Below, one piece after another: positions 1-9,951 of a DNA stretch of 64,000 nt; the first letter of the stretch is position 1; every line of letters starts with the position of its first letter. The notes beneath the pieces are model-generated. The model had not been told where the DNA came from. It worked only from the letters and a program-made list of their open reading frames with translations, and searched no databases. A program made the position numbers and the translations under genes. Origin of the DNA: Rhabdophis nuchalis (lineage: Eukaryota > Chordata > Lepidosauria > Squamata > Natricidae); assembly GCA_039707465.1 (NCBI GenBank), contig CM077647.1, forward strand, positions 176,820,663-176,884,662. Direction: 5' to 3'.

Positions 1-1
1 C

Positions 2-145
2 ACCTTCAAGCTGCTGGAGGAGATCTCAGATAAGCTGAAGGAGGAAATGGAGCAGCTGCTGGAAGTGCTGTGTGTGAACGAAAGGGACCGGAAGGATTCT
101 TCCTTCAGGTCGACAGAAAGATTGTTATCTTCCTTCCAGGAATAA
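2..145 (+). other. Possible 3'-terminal coding fragment, unrecognised
   Basis: An open frame enters from the left edge and runs 47 codons to a TAA at 143-145. The stop overlaps an AATAAA at 141-146 that could act as a polyadenylation signal. The peptide is hydrophilic and helix-prone, with a Leu/Glu/Lys-rich start (LLEEISDKLKEEMEQLLEVL). I do not recognise the family. It could be the last exon of a host gene whose body lies to the left, or a pseudogene. Support is only the open frame and amphipathic composition. Confidence 0.25.
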
Positions 146-394
146 AGAACACGGTGTAGCATGGCAGCTGCTCTGTCTTCACCATCCTTTGGCAACAGCT
201 TTGAGCTTGATAAAGCAGGCGTTTCCTGGTCAGGAAGAGTATGGTCAACTACAGGTGCAGGTTCACTGGCACTACGCAGAATGGAATCAGGGCCTCTAAC
301 TAGAAAGCCACAAGGTGGAACAGGGTATTTTGTGCGAGACACAGGAGGCTCCTGGCTCCTTGAGTCTTTTGGTCTTCCCTGCTTTGTCCCCCAG

Positions 395-590
395 CTGTAG
401 ATAAATGCCAGGGCTTCCTGAGCAGCACGATCACACACCTTACAGTGCGCATCCTCGCACAACAATTGACGGACAGAACTTCCATGAATGCCTTCTTGGG
501 GTTGGGCAAATATTTGCTGCTTGACATCTGCAAGGAGAAAGAAGAGCTGATAAAGCAGAACAAATCCTCCTATCATTTGAACACATCATC
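395..590 (+). other. Possible exon of an unrecognised gene
   Basis: A strong pyrimidine tract ending in CCCCCAG (about 370-394) looks like a 3' splice site. It is followed by an open frame beginning near VDKCQGFLSS and continuing through about 60 residues of protein-like composition (for example TSMNAFLGLGKYLLLDI), which then degrades into low-information sequence. No clear donor was found and the family is not recognised. It may belong with the fragment at 2-145 as an exon of a gene or pseudogene cut by the window edge, or it may be chance. Confidence 0.25.
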
Positions 591-614
591 ATTTGCTATT
601 TCTTTACTGATTCT

Positions 615-700
615 TAAGGGGGCCATGGTGGCTCACGTGGTAAGACGGCTGGGCCTGCGCACCACTGAGGTTGGCAGCTCAGCGGTTCAGTTCCTGTGAG
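615..700 (+). repeat. tRNA-like SINE fragment
   Basis: The segment has an A-box-like GGTGGCTCACGTGG followed about 50 bases later by a B-box-like GGTTCAGTTCC. This is the arrangement of a pol III promoter in a tRNA-derived SINE. No tail was identified. Confidence 0.3.
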
Positions 701-857
701 TGAACAAACCACAGAAAGGATAACAAGAAAGGAGCCTCCCCCAATTGCCTATCAGCATTCATATGTCCTGCAGGTGAAGATAACAATGCCCAAAAAAAAT
801 TCCTTTCACACAAGGAGCCAGCCACCTGGGTGATCCCTGGTTAACATGTGCCATACG

Positions 858-1340
858 CTAAATAAATGAAATAAATAAATACAGAGACAGAGAGAGACAG
901 AGAGGGAGAGAGATAGAGAGGCAGAAAGAGAGAGAGAGAGAGGGAGAGATATAGAGAGATACACAGAGATACACACACACACACAGAGGCAGAGACAGAG
1001 GCAGAGACAAAGACAGAGATAGAGAGAGACAGAGAGGGAGATATATATATATATATTTGTTTTCTGAGGTTTTCGCGGGTGTTTGTATGTAGGTCTTTGG
1101 TTGTTCGGGTTTTCTCCCGCGTAGAATTGGAAGTATCTTCACGACGTTTCGATGAAATCTCATTCATCATCTTCAGGCTGGTGCTTCTGGCTTGGTGCTT
1201 CCAGATTGCTCCTATATATATATATATTTGTTTTCGTAGATTTCGTAGATAAACCAAAATCTACATATATACACACACAGGCAGAGATTCAGAGAGAGAG
1301 ACAGAGAGAGAGAGGCATAGAGGCATAGAGAGAGAGGCCA
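858..1340. repeat. GA/CA-rich simple repeats around a dispersed repeat unit
   Basis: AGAGAC/GAGAGA and ACAC simple repeats lie on both sides of a non-simple segment at about 1057-1212. That segment is bounded by (TA)n at about 1041-1056 and 1213-1229. It contains ACGACGTTTCGATGAAATC and resembles the 3' part of a dispersed retroelement. Part of its start (TTTGTTTTC) recurs after the second TA run. I cannot assign the element to a class. Open frames here are low-complexity artefacts. Confidence 0.5.
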
Positions 1341-1855
1341 CACTTGGAATACTGCATACAGTTTTGGTCGCCACGATGTAGAAAAGACGTGGAGACTCTG
1401 GAAATAGTGCAGAGAAGAGCAACCAAGATGATTAGGGGACTAGAGGCTAAAACATATGAAGAACTGTTGCAGGAGCTGGGTATGTCTAGTTTGATGAAGA
1501 GAAGGACCAGGGGAGACATGATAGCAGTGTTCCGATATCTCAGAGGGTGCCACAAAGAAGAGGGAGTCAAACTATTCTCCAAGGCACCTGGGGGCAGGAC
1601 AAGAAGCAATGGGTGGAAACTAATCCAGGAGAGAAGCAACTTAGAACTAAGGAGAAATTTCCTGACAGTTAGAACAATTAACCTCTGGAACAGCTTGCCT
1701 CCAGAAGTTGTGAATGCTCCAACCCTGGAAGTCTTTAAGAAGATGTTAGATAGCCATTTGTCTGAAATGGTATAAGGTTCCTGCCCATGCAGGGGATTGG
1801 ACTAGAAGACCTACAAGGTTCCTTCCAACTCTGCTATTGTATTGTATTGAGGTAT
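1338..1855 (+). mobile_element. CR1 LINE, 5'-truncated 3' end
   Basis: The frame at 1344-1775 encodes the carboxyl end of a CR1 ORF2 protein, downstream of the reverse transcriptase. Recognisable CR1 signatures are [18 protein letters not shown] and [20 protein letters not shown], with the natural stop after HLSEMV. A 3' UTR (GGATTGGACTAGAAGACCT) and ATTGT-type tail follow to about 1855. It is 5'-truncated, as most CR1 copies are, and dead. Confidence 0.9.
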
Positions 1856-1915
1856 AGAGATATACACACACAGGCAGAGATTCAGAGGGAGAGAGAGGCA
1901 TAGAGGCATAGAGAT

Positions 1916-2012
<97 letters not shown>

Positions 2013-2025
2013 TATAGAGAGAGAT
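1856..2025. repeat. (GA)n/(GACA)n microsatellite
   Basis: GAGA runs are followed by about 85 bases of uninterrupted (GACA)n. The array starts directly at the CR1 tail, so it may have been seeded by that tail. Confidence 0.85.
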
Positions 2026-2490
2026 GTGAGAAGTATCTATCTTACCTGATATCTACCTCACCTTCACTCGCCTCCGTGCAAGGGTGGGCTTCAAAACTTT
2101 CAACAAGAGGTTTTCTGCAGGGGTGGGCATGGCCCTCCCCAGGCTCTGGAGGCCCTCTGAAGGCTGGAAATCAGTCCATTTCCAGCCTTCCTGAACTTCC
2201 GGTAGGCCTGTTTTATCACCCTCCCTGAGCCTCTGCGTGCTCCCTGCACTTACCTGCATCCAAAATGGGCCACGTGGGGACTCTTGGGAGGGGTTTGCAG
2301 GACCATCCAGGAGTGGGGTTTGGGGGTGCTCAAAACTGCATCAAAACTTAGGTAGAGGGTGTCCTGAACCCACGCGAACCCCCAGCAGCCCCTCCACCCC
2401 TGCTTCTTTGGGTATCAGCCAAATGGTTTCTATGCCTGAATTCCAGCAACTCTTCTTTATAAGGGTTGTAAACATGGCTTCTCCTCTAAA
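2026..2490. other. Gene-free stretch, unassigned
   Basis: There is no convincing coding frame. A short inverted pair around 2160-2190 (GGCTGGAAATCAGTCCATTTCCAGCC) suggests a degraded DNA-transposon or hairpin repeat. Nothing else was recognised. Confidence 0.4.
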
Positions 2491-2998
2491 ACAAGGGTGA
2501 TTAGGGGACCGGACCAGTGGTGGGATTCAAATAATTGAACAACCAGTTCTCTGCCCTAATGACCAGCTGGGTAGGCATGGCTCGGTGGTCATGTGTCTGA
2601 GTGGATGTGGCCAATTTAATGTCACTCACATCAATGGGTGCTTTGCCTTAGCTGTTACAATGTAATAAGGGTTAACCGGAGAGGCAGTTTCTGAATAAAG
2701 GGCAATAAAGATGAGGCTAGAAACAACACCAAATGCTTCCTTCCTGCCTTCCTTACAGGATTAGCCCTGTAAAGTGGGGGGGGGGGGAAACAAAAGGAGA
2801 TTTCTTCTAACAACCGGTTCTCCGAACTGCTTAGAAAGTTAACAACCGCTTCTCCTGACTAGGTGCAAACTGCCTGAATCCCACCACTGGCCTGGAAGCT
2901 AAAACATATAAAGGACTGTTGCTCGAATTGGGTATAACTAGTTTGGTGAAAAGAAGGACTAGGAGTGACATGATAGTCACTGAGCCCCCACGTCCCCT
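2491..2998 (+). mobile_element. CR1 fragment split by a MITE
   Basis: GTGATTAGGGGAC at about 2497-2509 and GAAGCTAAAACATATAAAGG at about 2895-2914 are adjacent in other CR1 copies of this window (compare 1429-1462). Here they are separated by the insertion at 2515-2889. Both pieces are old and short. Confidence 0.6.
2515..2889. mobile_element. hAT-like MITE with CAGTGGTGGGATTCA termini
   Basis: The element begins CAGTGGTGGGATTCA and ends TGAATCCCACCACTG, a perfect 15-bp terminal inverted repeat. It is non-coding and lies inside a CR1 remnant. Flanking bases do not give a clean 8-bp duplication. The same termini recur at many places in the window (for example 20626, 61782). Confidence 0.65.
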
Positions 2999-3032
2999 AG
3001 CAGCCGTATTTAGATTTATATGCTTCCCCATA

Positions 3033-3376
3033 AAGGGATGTGGCTAAGACACTGAGCTTGTCAATCAGAATGGTCAGCAGTTCGGCAGTTCGAATCCCTA
3101 GTGCTGCATAATGGAGTGAGCTCCTGTTACTTATCCCAGCTTCAGCCAACTTAGCAGTCCGAATGCATGTAAAAATACAAGTAGAAAAATAGGAACCACT
3201 TTGGTGGGAAGGTAACAGCGTTCTATGCACCTTCGGCGTTTAGTCATACCGGCCACATGACCACGGAGACATCTTTGGACAGTGCTGGCTCTTCGGCTTT
3301 GAAACGGAGATGAGCACCGCCCCCTAGAGTTGGGAATGACTAGCACATATGTGTGAGGGGACCCTTTACCTTTACT
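3033..3376 (+). mobile_element. tRNA-derived SINE, Sauria type, near full length
   Basis: The 5' part carries an A box (GTGGCTAAGACACTGAGC) and a B box (AGTTCGAATCCC) of a tRNA-derived pol III promoter. A long body follows (GCCACATGACCACGGAGAC, GATGAGCACCGCCCCCTAG, GACTAGCACATATGTG) and the element ends in an ACCCTTTACCTTTA tail. This structure fits the squamate SINE family that shares its tail with BovB. Partial copies lie at 18110-18285 and 28870-29095. Confidence 0.75.
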
Positions 3377-3890
3377 TCCCCATAGTGTTTTGGAGCACTC
3401 TCTGGGTAGTTTACAATGTCAGCATATTGCCCTCAACAAGCTGGGTCCAGATTTTGCGTGATCTCGGAAGGATGGAAGACTGATTAAGGACCAAACTCGA
3501 AATCGACCCACAGCCTCTTCTACCCAATCCCTAAGAGCACCAATCTCCCAAAAAGAGATGCTAAATGCCGAAGAGGGAAAGAAGGATCAAAGAATCAAGC
3601 AAAATCGCTACCTTTTCTCCATTGCGTATATATCTGCTGCCTCTCTGTCATTCTGTAGTGCATCAACTATGGAGATCAAAGTAGACAAAGATGTGAAATT
3701 GTCAAGAAAGTAATGAACAGCAACATAAAAATAATGAGTTATAAGGTGAGGTGCCTCCTAGTATACATGGTGACAGTGCGAGGTGAGTCTTATCCTGATG
3801 TGCTTACATTCTGTTACTGTTCTGATACAAACATGTACGTCAATGTATTTGTCCCATAATATTGTGATGCCCATTTGGTCCCACATCTAA
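3377..3890. other. Degenerate second SINE family, then unassigned sequence
   Basis: About 3378-3480 resembles the SINE at 50031-50275 (shared GTTTACAATGTCAGCATATTGCC and CTCGGAAGGATGGA-type segments). From 3481 to 3890 I see no gene or recognisable repeat. Confidence 0.4.
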
Positions 3891-4011
3891 AATAGAATGG
3901 AATGGAATGGAAGGGATTGGAAGGGAAGGGATGAGAAGAGAAGAGAAGAGAAGAGAAGAGAAGAGAAGAGAAGAGAAGAGAAGAGAAGAGAAGAGAAGAG
4001 AAGAGAAGAGG
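3890..4011. repeat. (AGAAG)n microsatellite
   Basis: A TGGAA/AAGGG-rich lead-in is followed by about 75 bases of perfect (AGAAG)n. Confidence 0.9.
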
Positions 4012-4014
4012 GTG

Positions 4015-4855
4015 TTTAGATGCTACTTTTTTTCATGTATGGTGGACTTGCAACAAGGTTAAAGCTTTTTGGATAAAAATATGGTGGGTTATGCAAAATG
4101 TATTTAAGAAAAGAATACAATTTATTCCGCAAATGTTTTTATTGGGTATAATTAAAGATTTTACTAAAGGGGAAACAAAATTGGTTTTGTATATGGTTAC
4201 AGCAGCTAGGTTGCTGATTGCTCAATACTGGAAAAAAAGATTTTTTTACCAACAATTGATCAATGGATTCAGAAAGTGGCAGGGTTTGCGGAAATGGCAA
4301 AAATTTCAGCTTTCTTAAAAGGTCAGAAGCAGGAGAATTATACACAGGAATGGGCAAAATGGATTGATTATATACAGAATAAATATCAGACTAGGAAGTA
4401 TTATGTAGCCTTTAGGTAAGAATGTTTAGATTGACAGATGAACAGAGCAAATAATATATGGGATGTTTGGAATTACTAGAGTGGTGTATAGCGGAAGTCA
4501 GGGGGGTGGGTTTGTTTGGGAGATGGGGGAGGGTTAGGGTGGATGGCGGGGAAATATATATGTATAACTAATTTAGAAGATGGGATTAATGGAATACGGT
4601 TACCTCAAGAGAAATTTATATTATGATTTATATATGTTTAATTAACTTACAAGATAGGGTTAATGGGATATTGTTACATTAAGAGAAATTTATATTATGA
4701 TTGTTGGGAGGTGAGGGGGAACAATATCTGAATGAGAAATTTATTTTAAGATGGGGGAGGGGGTACAGTATTTGTATGTGATTTATATTATATGTCGGGG
4801 GGGTAAAAAAGGGAAAACTTGTTTGTGTAAAACTTTTTCAATAAAAAAAAAAGAA
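4015..4855 (+). mobile_element. L1 LINE, 3' end of ORF2 plus 3' UTR
   Basis: The frame around 4040-4318 encodes the tail of an L1-type ORF2 protein: MWWTCNKVKAFW-like start, MFLLGIIKDFTKGE, then a TAARLLIAQYWKK segment. A related copy lies at 23395-23700. A long AT- and G-rich 3' UTR runs to a terminal A stretch at about 4841-4852. It is truncated and not functional. Confidence 0.7.
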
Positions 4856-4879
4856 GAAGAGAAGAGAAGAGAAAAGAAA

Positions 4880-4957
4880 TCTTTTAGTCCCCTGCTTAGG
4901 CAGGAAACCCTGTACCACTTCGGACAAATGGATATCTAACATCTTCTTAAAGACTTC
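4880..4957 (-). mobile_element. CR1 3' end, part split off by the gypsy insertion
   Basis: On the minus strand this is the last coding bases and 3' UTR of a CR1 element. It continues seamlessly at 9952. The join matches intact minus-strand CR1 copies such as 22200-22290. The 5-bp duplication ACTTC at 4953-4957 and 9952-9956 confirms that the gypsy element landed in this CR1. Confidence 0.85.
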
Positions 4958-5238
4958 TGTTGAGTCCTCAGCCCAGACAGCAAGTCTGGTAACCTTTGAG
5001 TCACTGCATTCCGGAACAGATCAGGCAGCTGTGTTAATTGACTGAGACGAGCTGTCTGGAATCTGTCTGGAAAGGAATTACAATGTTGCAATTGCTTGCT
5101 AGTAGTTTCCTGCCTGGTAACTCTATATAAGAGGTTGCCAGAGAAGAAACCTTGCCAGTTGAATCTTGTGTGTGTTGTAAATAAACGTTCCTGTTGTTTT
5201 GACCATGCCTGAGTCGGAATCCTTTGTCTGATCTAACA
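4958..5238 (+). repeat. 5' LTR of gypsy element 1
   Basis: 281 bp. Contains a TATATAA box at 5124-5130 and an AATAAA at 5180-5185, consistent with U3-R-U5 order. It lacks a 9-bp segment present in the 3' LTR. Confidence 0.92.
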
Positions 5239-5264
5239 CTGGCGATGAAGGTGGGATTCAGGCC

Positions 5265-8123
5265 GTGTCTTTAGACACAACGGGGAACAAAGCCTCAACC
5301 AACGAGCGCAGAACGCACAGCCCCATCATGGCCATGGCGACAATGCCTCCGTTTGCGCAGTTCGACCCGATGAAGGAACAATGGGCTTCCTTCTTAGCCC
5401 ATTTCGAGTGCTTCCTGATAGCGAGTGACTACGGCGAACTCGCGCCTGCAAGGAAGCTGAGCCTTTTCCTCCAGTGCGGCGGCCCAGAATTGTTCGCTAC
5501 CGCCCGAACCATAGCAGCACCCACCGCGGTACACGAAGTGCCCTGGGACGATCTCCTGGGCCGCCTGAGAGCACACTACGCGCCTGTACATTCCCGCATA
5601 GCACACCGCTACACATTCAGGCAATATGTGCAACAACCGCAACAATCAGTAGCCGAATTCCTTCAGAAATTGAGAGCCACCGCAATTCCCTGCGAGTTCC
5701 CCGCAGGCTTCCTGGAGGAATCCCTGCTGGAGCAGTTTGTATGCGGCGTAAAAGACATCCACCTAAAGCACCGCTTGCTCTCAAAAACTGTACTGACTCT
5801 CGAGCAAGCGGTGGAAGAAGCCCGTGCAGCGGAATTGTCAGAGATTTCCACATCTGACATGGGCCGCGCGCGCCCTCCTCTCTTCCCCACCCCGCGAGCG
5901 TGTCTAGTGGACGAGATAGCCCCGCTAGACGAGATGGAGGAGGAAGACCAAGAGGAATGCTTGAGGGTGACCGGGCGTGTGCGTAATCGCGCATTTGCAC
6001 CCCAGCAGAAGTCCGGGAGCTGCATAGGCTGCGGAGGTGCCCACCAGAGACCTGAGTGCCCCTTCAAGGCATCGGTGTGCTGCAGATGTGGCAGGAAAGG
6101 ACACCTAGCAGCCGTGTGTCGTGCTGCCACACCAATGACAACTCCAGCTGCTGCCTCCAGAGCCGCTCCACCAGGACAACAAGCGTCGCAGAAGCGTTCG
6201 AGACGCTACCAGCCACAGCCGACTGACTGCTTCGCGCTGTCGGAGATGCCCCCAGCTCTAAACTACAACCAGGCAGAGAGTATGAGACTGTCAACAATGG
6301 TTTGCTTAGAGGGGGTGGGTGTAAAAATGGAAATAGACTCTGGGTCCTCTAGATCGCTTATTTCCTGGGCACAATTACTTAAGCTGCGCCCCCAGATCAG
6401 GAAGCGAGATCTCAGCCCCACGGCAACAATCCTAAAGGACTACCAGGGCTCACAAATCCCCATTCTAGGACTGCATAGAGTGAGGGTAGACTACGGCCCC
6501 TTCCATGGATCCCTTCCCATCTTGGTAGTGGCCAAATCCCTAGCTGCCTTGATCGGATTGGACTGGTTTCCGGCCTTGGGACTGTCAGTCCAAGGAGTAC
6601 ACAGCGTGCCAGCCAGTTCTCCGGTAAACGTAGTGATCAGAGAGTTCAATGACGTCTTCGATGGCAGCCTAGGAACGTACAAGGGCACCCCCGTTTCCCT
6701 AAACCTGGATCCCCAGGTTGCTCCTGTCCGCTTGAAGGCCCGCAGGCTGCCGTTCGCGCTGAAGCCCAAGGTTGAAGCGGAATTAGATCGATTAGTGGCG
6801 CAGGGCGTGCTCGAACCCGTCGATCAGGCAAAATGGGAGACCCCGATTGTGGTTCCCATTAAGCCCAACGGGTCCGTGAGGATCTGCGCCGACTATAAGT
6901 CGACGATCAACCTCGGGCTTCAGGCGAACCCATACCCGGTTCCGGTAGTGCAAGACCTGCTCCACTCTTTGGGACGGGGTCAAGTGTTCGCGAAACTGGA
7001 TATGGGGCAGGCCTACCAACAGCTCCCGGTGGACGACGAGGCTGCGGAGGTGCAGACCATCGTCACCCACAGTGGGGCTTTCCGCTGTCGCCGCCTACAA
7101 TTCGGCGTGACCGTGGCCCCGGGGATCTTCCAGAGCCTCATGGAGCGACTGCTCCATGGGCTCCCTGGCGTTGTACCGTACTTTGATGACGTCCTGATTG
7201 CTGCTTCCAGCATATCAGAACTCGCCAAGACGTTGCGGAAGGTCCTCAGAGTTTTCAGGGGCGCGGGTTTAAAGTTAAAGCGCAGCAAATGCACGTTTGC
7301 TGTGCCGAGGGTGGAATTCCTGGGCTTCATGATTGATGCCCAAGGAATTCACCCAACCCCTTCCAAGGTTGAGGCCATCCAAAAGGCCCCCACTCCTGCC
7401 TCCAAAACGGAGCTGCAGGCATTCCTTGGCCTTTTAAATTTCTACGCGCCATTTATTCCCCACAAGGCATCGCTAGCCGAGCCACTGCATCGGTTGCTTG
7501 ACCGATCTGCGGCCTGGCACTGGGGCAGCCGCGAAGCGCATGCGTTCGCGGCTGTCAAAGCCGTGCTCACATCAGATGCGGTACTAGTCCAGTACCATGA
7601 CAGGCTTCCTCTGACGCTTGCATGCGAAGCCTCCCCTTTTGGCCTGGGGGCTGTCCTTAGCCACGTCTTTCCAGACGGCTCGGAAGCCCCCATTGCTTTT
7701 TACTCCCGGACAATGTCTCAAACGGAGAGAAACTACAGCCAAATCGACAAGGAGGCTTTGGCTGTAGTGTCCGGGATTAAGAAGTTCCACAATTACCTCT
7801 ATGGGCGGACTTTTTCTGTTGTCACGGACCACAAGCCACTCCTTGGGCTGTTGGCCGGTGACCGTCCGACCCCCCCCATCCTGTCGCCCAGGATGACCCG
7901 CTGGACGGAATTCCTGGCAGCGTATGACTATACGCTGCTATACCGTCCTGGCAAGCAGATAGGGAATGCTGATGCCCTGAGCCGCTGCCCTCTCCCGGGG
8001 CCGGATCCGACCCCTGTGCCTGCCCTCTCTGTCCTGATGGTCGCGGAGTCGGACTTGCCCCTGTCCTCGTCCGCCGTCGCCGCTCACACCTGCGCAGACC
8101 CCGTCCTCGCCCAGGTCTGCTGA
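5265..8123 (+). CDS. Gypsy 1 Gag-Pol, first segment (gag, protease, RT, RNase H)
   Basis: The open frame has its first ATG at 5328. In order: a retrotransposon Gag region (about residues 20-230); two cysteine clusters, the second a canonical CX2CX4HX4C (CCRCGRKGHLAAVC, about 265-280); an aspartic protease (IDSGSSRSLIS, about 355); a reverse transcriptase with the YFDDVLIA catalytic box (about 638); and an RNase H with a CEASPFGLGAVLS motif (about 784). In that last motif the usual first catalytic Asp is Glu. The frame ends at TGA 8121-8123 in the linker between RNase H and integrase. The same frame reopens immediately, so this is one polyprotein gene with a single stop. The protein would replicate the element in cytoplasmic particles; this copy probably cannot express integrase without readthrough. 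Confidence 0.9.
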   Translation: MSLDTTGNKASTNERRTHSPIMAMATMPPFAQFDPMKEQWASFLAHFECFLIASDYGELAPARKLSLFLQCGGPELFATARTIAAPTAVHEVPWDDLLGRLRAHYAPVHSRIAHRYTFRQYVQQPQQSVAEFLQKLRATAIPCEFPAGFLEESLLEQFVCGVKDIHLKHRLLSKTVLTLEQAVEEARAAELSEISTSDMGRARPPLFPTPRACLVDEIAPLDEMEEEDQEECLRVTGRVRNRAFAPQQKSGSCIGCGGAHQRPECPFKASVCCRCGRKGHLAAVCRAATPMTTPAAASRAAPPGQQASQKRSRRYQPQPTDCFALSEMPPALNYNQAESMRLSTMVCLEGVGVKMEIDSGSSRSLISWAQLLKLRPQIRKRDLSPTATILKDYQGSQIPILGLHRVRVDYGPFHGSLPILVVAKSLAALIGLDWFPALGLSVQGVHSVPASSPVNVVIREFNDVFDGSLGTYKGTPVSLNLDPQVAPVRLKARRLPFALKPKVEAELDRLVAQGVLEPVDQAKWETPIVVPIKPNGSVRICADYKSTINLGLQANPYPVPVVQDLLHSLGRGQVFAKLDMGQAYQQLPVDDEAAEVQTIVTHSGAFRCRRLQFGVTVAPGIFQSLMERLLHGLPGVVPYFDDVLIAASSISELAKTLRKVLRVFRGAGLKLKRSKCTFAVPRVEFLGFMIDAQGIHPTPSKVEAIQKAPTPASKTELQAFLGLLNFYAPFIPHKASLAEPLHRLLDRSAAWHWGSREAHAFAAVKAVLTSDAVLVQYHDRLPLTLACEASPFGLGAVLSHVFPDGSEAPIAFYSRTMSQTERNYSQIDKEALAVVSGIKKFHNYLYGRTFSVVTDHKPLLGLLAGDRPTPPILSPRMTRWTEFLAAYDYTLLYRPGKQIGNADALSRCPLPGPDPTPVPALSVLMVAESDLPLSSSAVAAHTCADPVLAQVC

Positions 8124-9749
8124 TGGGTGCTGAGGGGCTGGCCTTCGGGCAGCGTGGCCGAAGACTTTCGGCCTTACAAGTCACGCCAGCTGGAGCTCTC
8201 GCTCCATTGCGGGTGCTTGTGTTGGGGAGATCGGGTCATCGTCCCTTCCCCTCTCAGACACATGGTTCTTCAGTCGCTCCATGCCAACCACGCAGGCATC
8301 GTCCGTATGAAGGCTTTAGCCCGGAGCTATGTCTGGTGGCCTGGCATGGACGCTGAAGTGGCGGAATGGGTGGCCGCCTGCTCCTCCTGCCAATCGTCCC
8401 GGCCGGCCCCGCCGGTCTCCCCGCCGAGGGATTGGGACATCCCCAGGAGCCCGTGGTCCAGGCTCCACTTGGATTTCGCGGGTCCCTTCCATGGCCAGAC
8501 TTTCCTTGTGGTGGTGGATGCGTTCTCCCGCTGGGTGGAGGTGATTATCATGGCTTCCACCACAGCGGAGAGAACAGTGCGCGCCTTGCGTCGCCTGTTC
8601 GCGACCCACGGGTTGCCGGACGTCATTGTGTCAGATAACAGGCCCCAATTTCAGTCCTCCACCTTCTTGGATTTTCTGGCCACCCAAGGGATCCGCCACG
8701 CGCCGGTTGCCCCTTATCACCCGGCGTCTAATGGACGTGCGGAACGAGCAGTCCGCTCGGCCAAGGAAGCCTTGGCCCGTTTGGATAAAGGGAACTGGCA
8801 GGCAAGGGTGGCTGCGTACCTCTTGGGACAGCATGTCACACCTTGTCCCGCCACAGGGAAAAGCCCCGCAGAGCTCTTGATGGGCCGACGCTTGCGGACC
8901 ACCCTGGACAGACTGCACCCCGATTACGACGGGTTGCAGAGGAGCAACCTGCAGATTTCCGCCCCTCGCTTATTTAAAATTGGGGACCTAGTTTGGGCAA
9001 GGAACTTCTCAGGGGAGCCGCGATGGATTGCCGCCACCATTTTGGACTTGACCGGCCCCTGTTCTTACAGGGTCGGCCTTCACGATGGATCTGAGTGGCG
9101 GCGCCACCTGGATCAACTGAGGCGCCGCCTGCCCGAGACAGCCTTCACCACACCAGGCCGTTCCTGCCCGTTGGCTCCCGTTGGGCCGTTGTTCCCTGTT
9201 CAAGCCGAGCCGCAGTTTGGAAATTCTGAGACCCTTGCCTGTCCAGGCCTCTCCTCGGCAGGCAACGCCTGGCGAGGCCATCAGGACCATTCCACTCAAC
9301 CTGATACTGAGCTGTGGGCCTCGCCCATCGGAGGCCCACCCTACCAGAACGCTGCCTGCCAGCAACCGTCAACTACCTCAAGCCCAGTCGCCATGCCCCC
9401 TCGCCCGGACTTACTATTATCGCCAATTCCAGCTACGGCGACTCCACCTCCGGGGGCAGGCCGTGGTGACGTAGGCGGAAGCTCCACTCCCCGCAGGGAG
9501 GAGCTTCCACAGGACGTGTTGCCCGCGCCGAACTCTCCGCAGGAACTAAGGCGTTCGGGGCGGACCCGACACCGCCCCGCCTATCTGAACGAATACGCGT
9601 GCGCATGTACTGTGATGGACAGAGTGCCTGGACACATGCGCACTGACTATGGGGGAAGGAGTGTTGAGTCCTCAGCCCAGACAGCAAGTCTGGTAACCTT
9701 TGAGTCACCGCATTCCGGAACAGATCAGGCAGCTGTGTTAATTGACTGA
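8124..9749 (+). pseudogene. Gypsy 1 Gag-Pol, integrase segment after in-frame stop
   Basis: The frame is the same as the upstream segment, directly after TGA 8121-8123. It encodes an integrase. The zinc-binding H/H-C-C domain shows HANHAG and CSSCQSS. The DDE core has the first Asp in HLDFAGPF, the second in VSDNRPQF, and Glu in NGRAER. A carboxyl DNA-binding region follows, then a Pro-rich tail to the TGA at 9747-9749, which lies inside the 3' LTR. There is no other break. I call it a pseudogene segment only because of the upstream stop; a TGA readthrough cannot be excluded. Confidence 0.85.
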
Positions 9750-9951
9750 GACGAGCTGTCTGGAATCTGTCTGGAAAGGAGTTACAATGTTGCAATTGCT
9801 TGCTAGTAGTTTCCTGCCTGGTAACTCTATATAAGAGGTTGCCAGAGAAGAAACCTTGCCAGTTGAATCTTGTGTGTGTTGTAAATAGTGTGAATAAACG
9901 TTCCTGTTGTTTTGACCATGCCTGAGTCGGAATCCTTTGTCTGATCTAACA
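9662..9951 (+). repeat. 3' LTR of gypsy element 1
   Basis: 290 bp, near-identical to 4958-5238 apart from a few substitutions and an extra 9 bases just before the AATAAA. It is followed by the ACTTC target duplication at 9952-9956. Confidence 0.92.

Larger units (their letters stand above)
4958..9951 (+). mobile_element. Ty3/gypsy LTR retrotransposon, complete, K02A2.6/Mag-like
   Basis: The complete element is bounded by LTRs starting TGTTGAG and ending CTAACA. It has a clean 5-bp target duplication (ACTTC) and lies inside a minus-strand CR1. Internal order is gag with zinc knuckles, protease, reverse transcriptase, RNase H and integrase, in the Ty3/gypsy order. A TGG starts two bases after the 5' LTR (5240), as expected for a tRNA primer site; I do not assign the tRNA. 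A purine run GGGGGAAGGAG (about 9651-9661) directly precedes the 3' LTR as polypurine tract. The LTRs differ by a few substitutions and one 9-bp indel, so insertion is fairly recent. One in-frame stop splits the coding region. Confidence 0.93.

Noticed and set aside
615..700. A genuine tRNA gene
   Set aside because: A and B boxes are imperfect and no cloverleaf could be drawn. A SINE fragment is more likely.
5394..9795. Numerous minus-strand and off-frame ORFs across gypsy 1
   Set aside because: Shadows of the GC-rich gag-pol frame. None has motifs of its own.
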